Shown here: in pieces, positions 49,303-63,859 of the stretch
Layout: each line of letters opens with the position of its first letter
Numbering within the stretch: position 1 is the stretch's first letter
Source of the DNA: Paramecium sonneborni
Taxonomy: Eukaryota > Ciliophora > Oligohymenophorea > Peniculida > Parameciidae
Assembly: GCA_905182985.1 (NCBI GenBank)
Contig: CAJJDN010000069.1
Span: 127,818 to 191,817, forward strand
Reading direction: 5' to 3'
Length of the DNA stretch: 64,000 nt
The notes under the pieces: model-generated
The model's database searches: none
What the model was told of the DNA's origin: nothing
What the model saw: only the letters and a program-made list of their open reading frames with translations
Made by a program: the position numbers and the translations under genes

Positions 49303-50052
49303 TTTTAATTAATATAATTAATGGATCAATGTTTTCTATATTCTAGAATAAGACGATTCTTCAAAGACTTATTTCAACGTGAAAAATCTAACTAAATTCT
49401 AACAAAAGTCAATTTAAAAAATGAAATTGCTAATCTTAGAATACTTTTAGGATCAACTCTTTATAAAACTAAATTTACATTATATTAGAATGTAGTAAAT
49501 AACACTTTAAAACTGATGTTATTCTTTAATAAATATCTTTGCAAAAATATCCTTTCTATCCTAATCAAAAAAAAAAACTAAATTAATAATCTAAAGGTTT
49601 CATAAATAATTCAATTCATTGATTTACTTCACAAATTACTATTATCTTACCTGAGACATCAATAAGAAAGTCATGAAATCAATTTATGGCGAAGCAAATT
49701 ATTTGTTGAAAATCATTTGATGATTCTTTTTTTTCTGTTTTTTTAATTTACTGAGATAAAAATGATTGAATTTGAACATGATAGAATAATGAACATTGTT
49801 TATTATCAATTTTTAATATTTTGTATTATTATTAATACAATTTATGAAAATTATATAGATCATTTAAATTAGAATTTTAGAGCATTAAATCTCATTTATT
49901 TAAACTTTCAAATAATTCTAATAGTCTTTGCTTTTCAAAAATATAGAATTAAATTATGTTATTAATTTATCAGCAAAACATAATCTTTAAAGCATATACA
50001 ATTAAAAAATTTTATTTAAATTAAATGTTTTATTATAATGTTAATCTATTAA

Positions 50053-50364
50053 TCATAATAATGTGGAATAATCAAATTAGTTCTCTATAATCTTCATAAT
50101 TCTGGTGTGAAGGCTTGTAACTTAATAAATTAAGTTTTATTAGAATTTAAGTAAATAATATATTTCCATGCTCACAGGCTACTAAGAATTTTAAACTTTA
50201 TCTAATTTTATTAATTATTTCTCTAGCTTTTTGGTTTATTTACTTCTAAAATCAATCCTTTTTGATTTTCCTTTATCATCATCTGAAAAATCATCATCAT
50301 CTTTTAGATTATAATCATCATTGGAAGTATCTAATGTAAATTATCTTTAAGCTTTTTTGTCCAT
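50053..50364 (-). CDS. Small acidic/basic hypothetical protein, 103 aa
   Basis: A 104-codon frame starting MDKKAQRQFTLDTSND, with an acidic patch (LKDDDDFSDDDKG) followed by basic residues (KSKRIDFRSKQTKK). The N-terminal part is more gene-like than the rest; an intron may cut the C-terminal half. The 5' part is repeated at 51334-51472 because of the duplication. Confidence 0.45.
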
Positions 50365-51332
50365 AAAATAATGAATAAAAAATCAAATAAATTCAGGATT
50401 TAATCTTATATATAAATTATCATGATATTTATTTTAAATTCATTTCAATTAAAACAATGATAAATTTACTACACAAACTTTGTAAATATAATCTTATTAT
50501 TTTGATTATTTATAAATAATTAATTAATTTAAATTCCAAGAATCTTCTCATTGTTGTTTTTAATTTCAATTAACTATAATCTATAGATAGAATAAAATAA
50601 AAGAAATTAAAGTAAATAATTTACATATATACATGATTATTAATTTAAATTTATTATTAATTTATGTATTGACATAGTTTGATAAGTGCGAAAAATTCCC
50701 CAGAGGATGATAAAGCAAACTCTTGAGTAAATTAATGTGATTTAGAAAAACTTTTAAAAATAAGGCTCATTTAAACCTTTAAAGCCTAATTCATTATTTT
50801 AATTTTAGGGTAATGATCCTATTAATCCTAATAATACCATTTAATTAGTTTTAAAAGATGCAAAAAAATTAAGGAAGAATTTGAATAGTTTTAGCTTACA
50901 AATACTTTTATTTTATTTTTTAGTAATTCGAAATGATTTAATATTAAAAGGAAAGCTAATATAAAATTTGACTAGATAAAAGCCGATTTATATTGTTTCA
51001 ATTTCTAAAGTTTCATTATAGTAAAATATTCATGGAATAGATTAAAATAATTGATATAAATTATTTATGTTAATATATCTGTGATTATAAAAATCAATAT
51101 AAATAAATAATAAAGATATCTAATATTTGATTTTTTTATTCTTTTCTTAAATTCAGTGGAGCTGATTCCATCTTCAGAAATATTATATGACATGATAATT
51201 AGATGGTAAATTTCTATTTTTTATGAGATGATAAATTAGTTTCTGTAATTTAAATCTTAAATCTATTTATTTAAGCAGTCTAAAAATTGATCTCAAGTTT
51301 TTATATATGATAATACTTTCTATTATCCATTA
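50226..51332. repeat. First copy of a 1,107-bp direct duplication
   Basis: Identical as read to 51334-52440; a single N at 51333 separates them. It contains the 5' part of the gene at 50053 and the whole frame at 50707. Same structure as the pair at 27304-29454. Confidence 0.95.
50707..51054 (+). CDS. Hypothetical protein, 115 aa (copy 1)
   Basis: A single frame of 116 codons: KPLKPNSLFQFQGNDPINPN, then LVLKDAKKLRKNL. The first 65 residues look like a conserved soluble protein; the rest is less clear and may be affected by an intron. A separate coding-like exon (ELIPSSEILYDMIIRW) lies at about 51160-51230. Family not recognised. Confidence 0.45.
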
Positions 51333-51333
51333 N

Positions 51334-52440
51334 GCTTTTTGGTTTATTTACTTCTAAAATCAATCCTTTTTGATTTTCCTTTATCATCATCTGAAAAATC
51401 ATCATCATCTTTTAGATTATAATCATCATTGGAAGTATCTAATGTAAATTATCTTTAAGCTTTTTTGTCCATAAAATAATGAATAAAAAATCAAATAAAT
51501 TCAGGATTTAATCTTATATATAAATTATCATGATATTTATTTTAAATTCATTTCAATTAAAACAATGATAAATTTACTACACAAACTTTGTAAATATAAT
51601 CTTATTATTTTGATTATTTATAAATAATTAATTAATTTAAATTCCAAGAATCTTCTCATTGTTGTTTTTAATTTCAATTAACTATAATCTATAGATAGAA
51701 TAAAATAAAAGAAATTAAAGTAAATAATTTACATATATACATGATTATTAATTTAAATTTATTATTAATTTATGTATTGACATAGTTTGATAAGTGCGAA
51801 AAATTCCCCAGAGGATGATAAAGCAAACTCTTGAGTAAATTAATGTGATTTAGAAAAACTTTTAAAAATAAGGCTCATTTAAACCTTTAAAGCCTAATTC
51901 ATTATTTTAATTTTAGGGTAATGATCCTATTAATCCTAATAATACCATTTAATTAGTTTTAAAAGATGCAAAAAAATTAAGGAAGAATTTGAATAGTTTT
52001 AGCTTACAAATACTTTTATTTTATTTTTTAGTAATTCGAAATGATTTAATATTAAAAGGAAAGCTAATATAAAATTTGACTAGATAAAAGCCGATTTATA
52101 TTGTTTCAATTTCTAAAGTTTCATTATAGTAAAATATTCATGGAATAGATTAAAATAATTGATATAAATTATTTATGTTAATATATCTGTGATTATAAAA
52201 ATCAATATAAATAAATAATAAAGATATCTAATATTTGATTTTTTTATTCTTTTCTTAAATTCAGTGGAGCTGATTCCATCTTCAGAAATATTATATGACA
52301 TGATAATTAGATGGTAAATTTCTATTTTTTATGAGATGATAAATTAGTTTCTGTAATTTAAATCTTAAATCTATTTATTTAAGCAGTCTAAAAATTGATC
52401 TCAAGTTTTTATATATGATAATACTTTCTATTATCCATTA
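51334..52440. repeat. Second copy of the 1,107-bp direct duplication
   Basis: Begins right after the N and runs into unique sequence at 52441. It carries a full copy of the 115-aa frame and a 5' stub of the 103-aa gene. Confidence 0.95.
51815..52162 (+). CDS. Hypothetical protein, 115 aa (copy 2, probable assembly duplicate)
   Basis: Identical to the frame at 50707-51054, shifted by 1,108 bp. It should be counted once if the duplication is artefactual. Confidence 0.45.
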
Positions 52441-52595
52441 CTATAAAGCATTTGATATCATTTATAAATAATTTATATTTTTTTATTTCCACATGGTACT
52501 GAACCAATTTTCTAAGAAATCTTTTTGTATATTAATTCTATTATATTGAAGGATTAAAAGATTCACGAATATTGTATATTTTAAATGAGTTTTAT

Positions 52596-54849
<2,254 letters not shown>

Positions 54850-54871
54850 TAATTTATTTAAAAAACTTAGT

Positions 54872-55126
54872 ATGCATTAATCTGAATTTTTTGACCATAA
54901 GGAAAACTCTATAGAAGAAATAACTAATTTCTAAAATCAAGAACAAATTCAATAACTCACTCTAATTTAAAAGGGGTTACATTTAATCAAGGATGTTAAA
55001 AATTAAGATTTTAATATTTCCTAAAATTAAGGGTCACAACAAAGAAAATAACACTACTTTATTTAATTCTAATAGTACTAAAATGGAAATCGGAAATTAA
55101 TATCTATAATACTAAATAATTAATGA
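54872..55126 (+). CDS. Small hydrophilic protein, 84 aa
   Basis: A single frame of 85 codons: MHQSEFFDHKENSIEEIT and later LTLIQKGLHLIKDVKNQDFN, Gln-rich. It starts only 22 bp from the divergent kinase start codon. An intron near the end could extend it. The helix pattern recalls a small SNARE, but no zero-layer or anchor is visible; unknown. Confidence 0.5.
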
Positions 55127-55207
55127 TTAAGTTTTTAGATCACACTTTAAATCTTTAATTTTATAATAAATTTTCCTACTAACCTTTTCAGATGTGATTT
55201 TGAGTAT

Positions 55208-55780
55208 CTTTTAATAATATGAGATTTGGATTTAATATAAAGGTTATAGAAGGGGAATTTAAGGTCATATAAGTAGAATAACAATCTAAAGTTCATATAT
55301 TAGAAAAAATTATAGATTTATATATAATATATCCTGTATCAATATTTATTCATTAATTTTAACTTATATTTATGATCTTAAATTCTGTTTTTCATAAAAT
55401 ATAATATTAATTGACAATCTTCTCTTATTTTATCAAATTTATTTATTAAAAGAATTACATTTTTATAGATTTTAGGTTTTAAAATAAAAGAAAAATCATT
55501 CGAGATTTAAGATTCACTTATTTCTTTAGATATAAGAGATAGTTTATAAAAGGTTTAACGATTTATTATTTTTGAGATTCGTCTTAAATTATTGGGCTCT
55601 TTTAAATTACATAGGCATTTTTAAATTGATAATTGAATTAGTATACTATCTGAATCCTTCTATATAAATTAGATTAAGATTTATAAGAAGGTTTATAATT
55701 CATGCAGTCCATTAATTATTTTAAATATTAATTTAAAACAATATTACTGAGACTTAAAAATTTGAGAAATAAATATAATT
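55208..55780 (+). other. Coding-like fragments, unresolved
   Basis: Plus-strand pieces in different frames: MRFGFNIKVIEGEFKVIQ from 55219 and KSFEIQDSLISLDIRDSL near 55490, followed by RFIIFEIRLKLLGSFK. They resemble parts of one protein, but no intron set joins them convincingly. Either a gene with many introns or decay. Confidence 0.35.
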
Positions 55781-55787
55781 ATTCATA

Positions 55788-57030
55788 ATGATTAATCAGT
55801 ATATTTAAAATTAATCACTGAAAAATAAACGAAAGTCATATTTAGGTTTTCGACTAACTTTCTGATAAGCTTTTAGCTGAATAATTAAATTATTCAATTT
55901 CTTCATTCAGAATTTCACATAAATCTAAATTCTTTAGAGCTGATGTATTCTTTTGGCGGATACTTTACAAAGGAGAATCATTTTCAATTTATTCCATCAT
56001 CTCATCAAATTCAAATTTAGATTAACGGAGATTCATGTGCAATTCTCAAATTTAATTATTATTCTAAAGATAATCTAAAAATCCGTATGAAGGACATAAA
56101 TATCTTATTTATGTATTAAAGATAATTTTACATAAAAAATTAGTTACCAAAGAAGATGTTTAATCTTTGTTTATAGAAGAATTTATATTATAATATAATC
56201 AATCTAAAATGTGGCTCTTGTTAACTTTACATATTAGTATTAGGTTTTTATAATGGTACAGATTTAGTTTATAAATTAGCAGGCCATACTTGATTACTAT
56301 ATTTTAATTTTCAAATTCTTAAAACTAATACTCTGTTCAAAAATCCATTATAAAGGATTTGTCTTTAAGATCAACACTCTTGCTCTTTCTTTTTTATTAC
56401 TGTATAATTGAAAGTCTGTAATATATAGAATATCTTGAAAATTTAGATAGCAAATAATTAATTGAACAGCCTAGTTTTATGCTTTCTTTCTCTTTATTAT
56501 AATCGCTAAAACTATTTTTAATTAATTTTTATCACTTGAATAATAAAATGATAAAAATTATTTATAAATACAAATGTTTAATGTTTTTTATAGACTAATG
56601 TTTAAAAGTTGTTTACTATTTTGTATTTATATGAAATAATATTATTCATTTATTATAAATTATTAAAGATTTAGATAATTTATTGATTTTTTTTTCATTC
56701 TCTAGCTAACTATAACTCTTGCCCTTCTACTATAGTCAAAAGGCATTCTAGTACTTAGATTTTAAATTTTGAATAGGTTTTATAATGATATTGAATTAGG
56801 CTTAATGTCCTTTGATATGTTTCATAATGAATTAAGAATATTTAAAGAAATCATTTCAGTATTTGAGTAGGGTTGTTGAGAATACATACCTCAAATATTA
56901 GAGATAATTAGCCTAAATGTGCTACTAGCATAATTTTTAGTTTATATAAAAGATATTTAATCTTTGCTCTTTTTGTTATATTAAAAATCATCTGTTATTC
57001 TAAAATCTATTAAATAAATTTTATAAGAAA
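55788..57030 (+). CDS. Unrecognised protein, frame probably interrupted
   Basis: Starts MIN, a 38-nt intron, then HIQVFDQLSDKLLAEQLNYS, RADVFFWRILYKGE and GHKYLIYVLKIILHKKLVTK, open to a TGA at 56632. Further plus-strand coding-like sequence (NRFYNDIELGLMSFDMFHNE, a 22-nt intron, YLKYQRQLAQMCYQHN) continues to about 57028 in another frame. A shift near 56770 has no intron signal. The centre looks helical, perhaps a HEAT/TPR-like scaffold; no family recognised. Confidence 0.4.
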
Positions 57031-57108
57031 TGATACTTCTGTTGTGTATATTATTTATAAATATAAAATTTGCGAAAAATTTTATATTTTGCATTAATTT
57101 TTTCTAAT

Positions 57109-57582
57109 ATGGATAATCATTTAATAGGTATTGCTACATATAAATTGGTTGTAAATTCTTTTTGGATTCTTTTACATTAGACTAATAGATGTTGTTCAAT
57201 ATTTATAAATTCATCTAATCCCCAAACTAAATTATTTTGGGCATTTAAATAATTTTAGTTTTATTTCTCATATATTTAATATTAACTACATAAATCAAAT
57301 TATGAAAATAAGAAACTTTCTCTCTTTTCAATATATATTGCAAAATTTAGATTAATAAATTAAACTCTACCCAAAATGTATTTTTATAATGTTGTAAAAA
57401 ACTTTCTTTTATTGGATTTGAAAACTAGATTTTAGAATTTATTTATATTTTTTGAAAATATGCTTAAAATTTATCAAAAACATCTACACTTCTTTTTTAA
57501 GCAGTATTTTTATGAAATATTAATAAAAAACATCAATATAAAATAAGTGAATCAATATCAAAATTATGGGCAACTATCATGA
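57109..57582 (+). CDS. Open frame, 157 aa, weak
   Basis: Uninterrupted 158-codon frame (MDNHLIGIATYKLVVNSF...) that is AT-driven: rich in Phe, Tyr, Lys, Asn, Ile. With TGA as the only stop, frames of this length can occur by chance. It overlaps the last 6 bp of the convergent gene at 57577. Listed because nothing else explains 57030-57576. Confidence 0.25.
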
Positions 57583-57846
57583 GATGGCTGTTTATAATTT
57601 ATCTCCTACTTATCTATTTTTGCTTAATTAATTATTACTATGTATGGACCAAGTAAGTCCTTTATTTTGAATGAATTTGGTATGAAAAGTATGATCAGAA
57701 GTATTAGTAGGCAAACGAGCTGCAGGGTATAAGTCATTATGATAAGGTTTTAATGTAAATTCATTTGGTGGAGAATTGGAAAGTGGAGGACTGAAAATTA
57801 TTATTGAAATTTCTGCGCTTGGAGCCTTATTTTGAATGCATCCCAT
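57577..57846 (-). CDS. Small N-acylated-type protein, 89 aa
   Basis: A 90-codon frame with balanced codon use, unlike its surroundings. Starts MGCIQNKAPSAEI, an N-myristoylation plus cysteine-palmitoylation signal. Then FSPPLSNSPPNEFTLKPYHN and LYPAARLPTNTSDHTFH. No helix or TM segment. Probably a small lipid-anchored protein; function unknown. The promoter must lie in 57847-58127. Confidence 0.65.
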
Positions 57847-57872
57847 AAATCAAAGTATGATTTGCTAAATTT

Positions 57873-57940
57873 ATTTATTCTAATAATTTATAATAAACAA
57901 ATTTCAATTAATCCATTTAAAATAAATTATTAGAATAAAT
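57873..57940. repeat. Perfect inverted repeat, 18-bp arms
   Basis: Arms at 57873-57890 and 57923-57940 are exact reverse complements with a 32-bp loop. It sits upstream of the start of the 89-aa gene and downstream of the large ARM/coiled-coil gene stop, so it could be a regulatory site of the former or part of the 3' region of the latter. Confidence 0.7.
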
Positions 57941-58127
57941 TTATAATAAATAAATACTCATTTATTTCATCAAGTAACTATATATTTTTTTAAGGCAATA
58001 AAAATCATTATTCATTTGAAAGCAATTTTAATTTTACAATTATTAGAAATCAAATAATTCTTATAAATAAATTTAATGTTGAAGAACATTAAATTTAATA
58101 TTTATTAAAATTAATAATTTATACTAA

Positions 58128-61100
58128 TCAATTATCCTATTATTCTTATTCTTAATTTTCTTCGTTATTCTAGGGTAGTATTGGATCTTATTATTCTTAA
58201 GGTTTATTAGGGCTTTATTTAATGTTGGATTTTTCTAATTATATAAAATCTTATACTTGAAAAAATAGGTTGCCTACTTTATTCAATTGTCTTTATTTCT
58301 TTCCATTAATTCACATCTTCTTCTAATTTTCTAGATGCCTCTAAACTATAAAATATAATATATACCTTATTTTCTCATTTTATTTGGTTATTTTTTAGCT
58401 TCAACTTCAATTAGATATCTAAATCTCAATTCAATTCCATTTTTATCATTTGGTAAAGCCAAATAAGTTATAAATGCATCTAAAGTTTACTCATTAAAAT
58501 TTTATCCAGTAACATTATCTGTTCCTATAATATCATTTAAAGCTTAATAATTATCTAAAATAAGTGCCTCTTTTTCCATTTTCTTTTTTTCCTCTAATTC
58601 TTTTTTTGCTTCTTCTAATCGTTTTTCTTATTCTGATTATACCTCTTTAATTCTATTCAGCATAAATTCTTTTGTTTATTATGTTCTTTTAATTGGAGAT
58701 TAATCTTAAGGTTATTCTTAATCCTCTTATTTTTAAGATTTTGGTTCTTTAATACTTTTTGCCAATTTATTAAAGAATTAATATCCTTTAATACTTATTC
58801 TAAATATAGCTTCTAAAAATTCAATATAATCTAATGATGCTGGTATTTCATTAGTTCTGTATGTAATTGCATTAAAAACTCTTATAAATTCAATTTATGA
58901 TATTATATCAGGATATATTCTAAATCTTTCTCCAAACCACATCCATAATTTTAATGGAACTTATTTAAAATCAATCATTTCTATAGATTTATAATATTCT
59001 AATTGTAATAATTCGTATAAATAACTTAATTTAAAGTTATTATTTGTAAAAATAGTTTAATAATTTTGACTTCTAAATAATTTAACAATCAATTCACTTG
59101 TTGCTTTTTCTTTGACTTTAATTTATTCACCTTTCTTTTCAATATTTTTATAAAGAGCTTCATGCATTTTTTAATGATCAATTTCCATTTTTTTTCTTTC
59201 TTCTGCTGCCATTTAAATTTTAATTTATTCAGCTTTAAAGATTTCACCATATTATTCAATCTTTTTTTAATTAAATATTTTAAATGCTTCTTTCTTTTTT
59301 TGAATTTCTTCTGCTCTTTATTTTTTTTCTAAAAGTTCTCTTTTAATTCTTTCTTATTCTTCCTCTTTTTATTTTTAAACAATTTTATCTTTTGATTATT
59401 TCAAATATGCTTCTTATTCTTTTTTTTTTTCTTCTTAACGAATTTTTTTTGGATCTTTGACTGCATTCTTTGCTTCTTCTTCTTTTTATTTTTATACTCT
59501 TTATTCTTTCAATTTTTCTAATTTAGCCTTTGCTTATTCATGATTTTTTTAGAACTTTTCTTCTCTTACTTTAGCTTCTTCATCTTCCTTTTTCTTCTCT
59601 TCCAATTTATCTTATTAAACTTTATTAATAATATTCCATTTTCTAGTTATAGTTTTTTAATTATTTTCTACTGCAAATATCATATCTTCTAATACATCAG
59701 CTACTTATTCAACTAATAATTTTTATTTATGTTAATTAAATGGAATTTTAGCTAATTCTAATTTAATTCCCAAACTATATTATCTAAATGGTTCAATTTC
59801 TAAATTTCTTTTTGGTTATGTAGGCACATTTGTTAAAGATTACATAACAGATACTGATTTTCTCATCGATTTATTCTTCTATTCCATATAATGATCTTTC
59901 TCATAATTTTATTTAACTTTAGATTCTACATATCCTAAAATATTGGGTCTACAAACAAGTTAAAATTCTTTAGTTGTTATTGGTTCAATTAAATGACAAT
60001 TAAAAGATTTAAATAAAATATCATCTAAAATTGAATATGCTATTGTATGTGAATCTGGAAATTCAAATGCATAATTAAATTTAATAATCTCTTCCTTTTA
60101 AGTTTTATAACCTTCAGGAAGAACATATTTAGGATCTTAAGCTAACTTTTTATTAAATTCTTTAATAACATCTTTTTAATCAAAAAACATATTATCTGGA
60201 TCATCATAAAGTTAAGTTGATTATGCTTTAGCTGCTGTCACTTATCTCATTCTTTAAATCATCATCTCAATACAAGCATGTGGTTATATATATTTTGTTT
60301 TCTTTGTAAATAATATACATGAATATTAAGTAACAATATGTTTAAAACCTTCATAATTAAAACTAGTTAATTCATTCTTACATTTCAATAATTAAATTGC
60401 AATAGATCTTAATAAAGCATGAACTTATTCTCTTGATACATTAAATACTAATTCATAATCTTTAAGAAAGGCCCATAATTCAGGCTCATTTATTGTATCA
60501 GATTGATCTTTCAATTCATCAAAATCTTTTGGTTTTATTATTTTATTTCCTGAATTCGCATACTTAAAAAATACATATTTAAATATCTTATGATATTTTC
60601 TAAATAATTATTCAACTAAATAACGTTCTCTATCTTCTTCTAATTATAAATCCCATACTTCAAATTCTGTTAATCCATGTTTATTTTGTGGAGCTGCACT
60701 TTTAGATCCATCTTTAAATACTAGATTTGTTTCTCTATCTTTAGCTATTGATACACCTTATTCAATTGATCTCTTTTCTAATTATTTTCTTAGGTTCACT
60801 TTTTATTTCTATTAAGCTTCTTTCATTTATTCTATTTTTTATGCTTCATTTATTGTTCTATCATCAAATTATTTTTTTAAAACTTCAAGTTTCTCAAGTA
60901 CTTTTGGATCTGCTTTAGTTGTTTTTAAAGAAGCCAATGAATATTATTCTTCTTTAGATAACTTAATAGATCCTATTGATCGAGAATTAAATGGAACTAA
61001 TTCATCATCTTCAGGAGGTACTTATAATTTACTAGCTTATTATTCACGATATTCAATTTCATATTATTCCAATATTCTCTCAGCATTACCAAATAATTCT

Positions 61101-63170
61101 AATATTGCCATCATTCCTTTCGAATTTCTCTTACTAAATTATTTTATTTAAATATTTGTATGAGCAATCAATGGTTTTATTTTCTCATTTAACAATTATT
61201 ATTAAAATTAAATAATTGTTCTAATTATTTCAACAATTTAATTACGCTTCTAAGCTCCTATTGCATCTTTTGCTTATCTCTTTTTCTCTGATGCAAAATA
61301 CATAGCCAATGCTATTTTAACAAACTTTAATATAAATTCTTACATTGTTTAATTCTCTACATTTTTAGATAATATATTAATAATAATTTCAGAGGACAAA
61401 CTTTAATAAACAAGATTATTTAAAAATATTTTTGCTAAAAAGTCAAGTAATTAAATAGCATTCTTAATTCCTATATTAAGATTTGATATAAACATAAAGA
61501 AATGCATATCAAATGTATTTAAAATATAAGTGACACCTTCTGATGTTTATAACTACTTAATTAAATTCTCAAGTACTAAATTTATGGGTACTGATTCCAT
61601 TGTAGAAAATATGTGTATGAAATTATTCAAAATATATTCTCTAATTTATTAATTATCATGATTTTCAACTAATGATAAAGTTAAACTAAATATCATATAT
61701 ATTTAAATTACTTCTTGTAGATTAATGGAGCAAAATTACTCTTTTATAAACTAAAATGATTAAGTAATTTAAATAAATGATTTAAACACATTAAGGAAAG
61801 TGATTATGATTTATCTCTAGAACCTTTTTTAAGAAGTGTAATAATTGTATTAGTTAATGACTCATCTAATTCTGTATTTCCAAGAACTTCACTTAAAAAG
61901 TTAAGTGAAGATATTCTAGTATCAGTTGAATTTTTAAATTCATTTTCAGCTATACCTATAGCTTAAGTAACCCAATCATTTAAGATACCAGTTGATACTA
62001 ATTCCTAATTCGTACTTAAAGGCATATAAATTAACTCAATTGAATTAATAAATTCTTTTGTCTCAGGTAATACATTTCTAATTCCTGTTGTAAATACTTC
62101 AACAAAATTATTTTTAGCAAACTATTATATCATTTCAACATGAAAAGACACTAATTCTGGATGTCTTCTCGCACCCATCAATACTGTATGTAGACCTCCT
62201 TACTCTTCTAAAAACCATTCTCTTAGTAATTAAACTGGTATCATTGAACCTAATCTTGTAAACAAACGAACAGACTCATATGCTACATCAAATGATTTAG
62301 ATATTAAACCAGGTTTAAGAGCCTTTTAATTATTTTATTAAATAATACTTAAAATGCAAAAGCAAGAGATTTTTTAGTAGAATCCTCATTAAATAATTTA
62401 ATTAATTAATTTCCATTTGCATAAGTTTCTTTATAAAATGCAACTATTGGTTCAAATACTCCTTTGACTCCTTTTGCCAATATGTGAGCGAGATATTTAT
62501 TATTATTTGTAAAGAGAGCTGCAGATTATTTAATCGACAGTTACAAGTTCTTTGCTAAAGCTACTATAAAGAATTCTAAACAATTAGATGTTTTATTTAG
62601 ATCTTTTTTTGGATCTAATTTAGATAAATCAACTTATTAATTAGCTAAAATACTAATACATCATACCTTAAGATATCTTGCTATTAGCTAAAAGTTTAGT
62701 ATTTCCACCTAAACTTAAAACAGAATCATCTAACATTTAAGATTGCTATAACATTTATGATTGTTGTTAACCTCTATAATATTTATCATAAATCTCTAAT
62801 AGTAATTGATGAATCATTTCCTTGTCACCTCCAAGAATCAATGCTTTTGTATCTTGATCAATCTGGATATCGATCTTCTGATATTCTTCACATAATATCT
62901 TCCAATTATATAAGATTGAAGATTTCTACTAATTATCTTTCAGTGTGTCTAACTTAGCCAAAGGAGTGGAAGGCCTTTTTAGAATGATTAATAGAGGAAC
63001 CTATTTCGTAACTTCACAATTTCCTTAAGCAATAGTCCAAATGCTATGCCATTTTCTAATTGAATTAATGAAGCTTTAGTAATTTCTACTTTGTCTGCAT
63101 ATTTCTTTCCATCCTAAGGTAGCACTTTTAATGAACAAAGCCAATTATATAAATTTTCCTTAATTTACAT
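58128..63170 (-). CDS. Large CH-like/ARM-repeat/coiled-coil protein, probably ciliary
   Basis: About 1,630 residues with several introns (26 nt after LLKEIVKLRN; 22 nt; about 26 nt; near the C terminus a 25-nt and a 28-nt one). The first 150 residues are helical and resemble a calponin-homology-like fold (LYNWLCSLKVLP; LILGGDKEMIHQLLLEIY). Then ARM/HEAT-like helices to about residue 650 (LNFLSEVLGNTELDE; TMQEFILKFVKIALAM). A second conserved-looking region follows, then a long Lys/Glu coiled coil (KLEKLKEQRVQKQKEEEAKN). The end is Gln/Asn-rich (EQEQQDN). The layout resembles axonemal central-pair proteins, but no specific homologue is identified. Intron models in the ARM region are not all resolved. 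Confidence 0.65.
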
Positions 63171-63209
63171 ATTATTATTATTAATATTATTTTAATAAAA
63201 TATGATAAT

Positions 63210-63849
63210 TCAATTAATTATTTTATTCTTTTTTTAATTTTGATCTCTCAATTCTTTATATAGTCTATTCTGCTCATCTACTATAATATTCAATACTTTA
63301 ATATAAATAGATGTCTTTTTTTTAATATCTTCATTGATTTAAATCTTTTTAGTATTTTCTTATACCATTTCTTCTTTTTTTTGTATTTCTAATTTTTGTT
63401 CTGTTTTTGCAATTACATTTTCTACTTTTTCTGATTATCCCTTTAAAAGGAACATCAACAAGAGGACCCCAAATAATAAGAATACACCAATTCCCTTATT
63501 CTAAGATATGTAAAAGAGTCTTAGAAATAAATGAATGTATATATACTCTCATTTTTTAAATTATGATAATATACACATAAAGGTTATGTCTACATTTCAT
63601 GTTAAATATTTTATAACATATTTTAAGCTCTTCATCTTCTAGTTTTAATAAAAACCAAATTTTCTGCTATTTCTAAATAGAATCTTGTAATCTACCATTT
63701 AAGTGATCCATTATTGATAAGATCTTCATATAATCAATAGATTATGGATAAATAATAGGGTTACTATGCAGCTAAATCAATTGAAAGAGTAGTAGAAATT
63801 CTTCTATAACTTCTTAATAATGAGGTGGAAGTGGTTTTGGTGAAATCAT
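63210..63849 (-). CDS. Membrane-anchored coiled-coil protein, 202 aa
   Basis: One 31-nt intron gives 202 residues. Starts MISPKPLPPHYQEVIEEF, with helices (YMKILSIMDHLNGRLQDSIQ). After the intron a hydrophobic segment NKGIGVFLLFGVLLLMFLL, then a charged coiled coil (EKVENVIAKTEQKLEIQKKE) to the end. The topology is a single-pass membrane protein with cytosolic helices on both sides. A short upstream frame (YYEAMAEETR near 63870) may be another exon. No family recognised. Confidence 0.6.
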
Positions 63850-63859
63850 AATTATCTGG

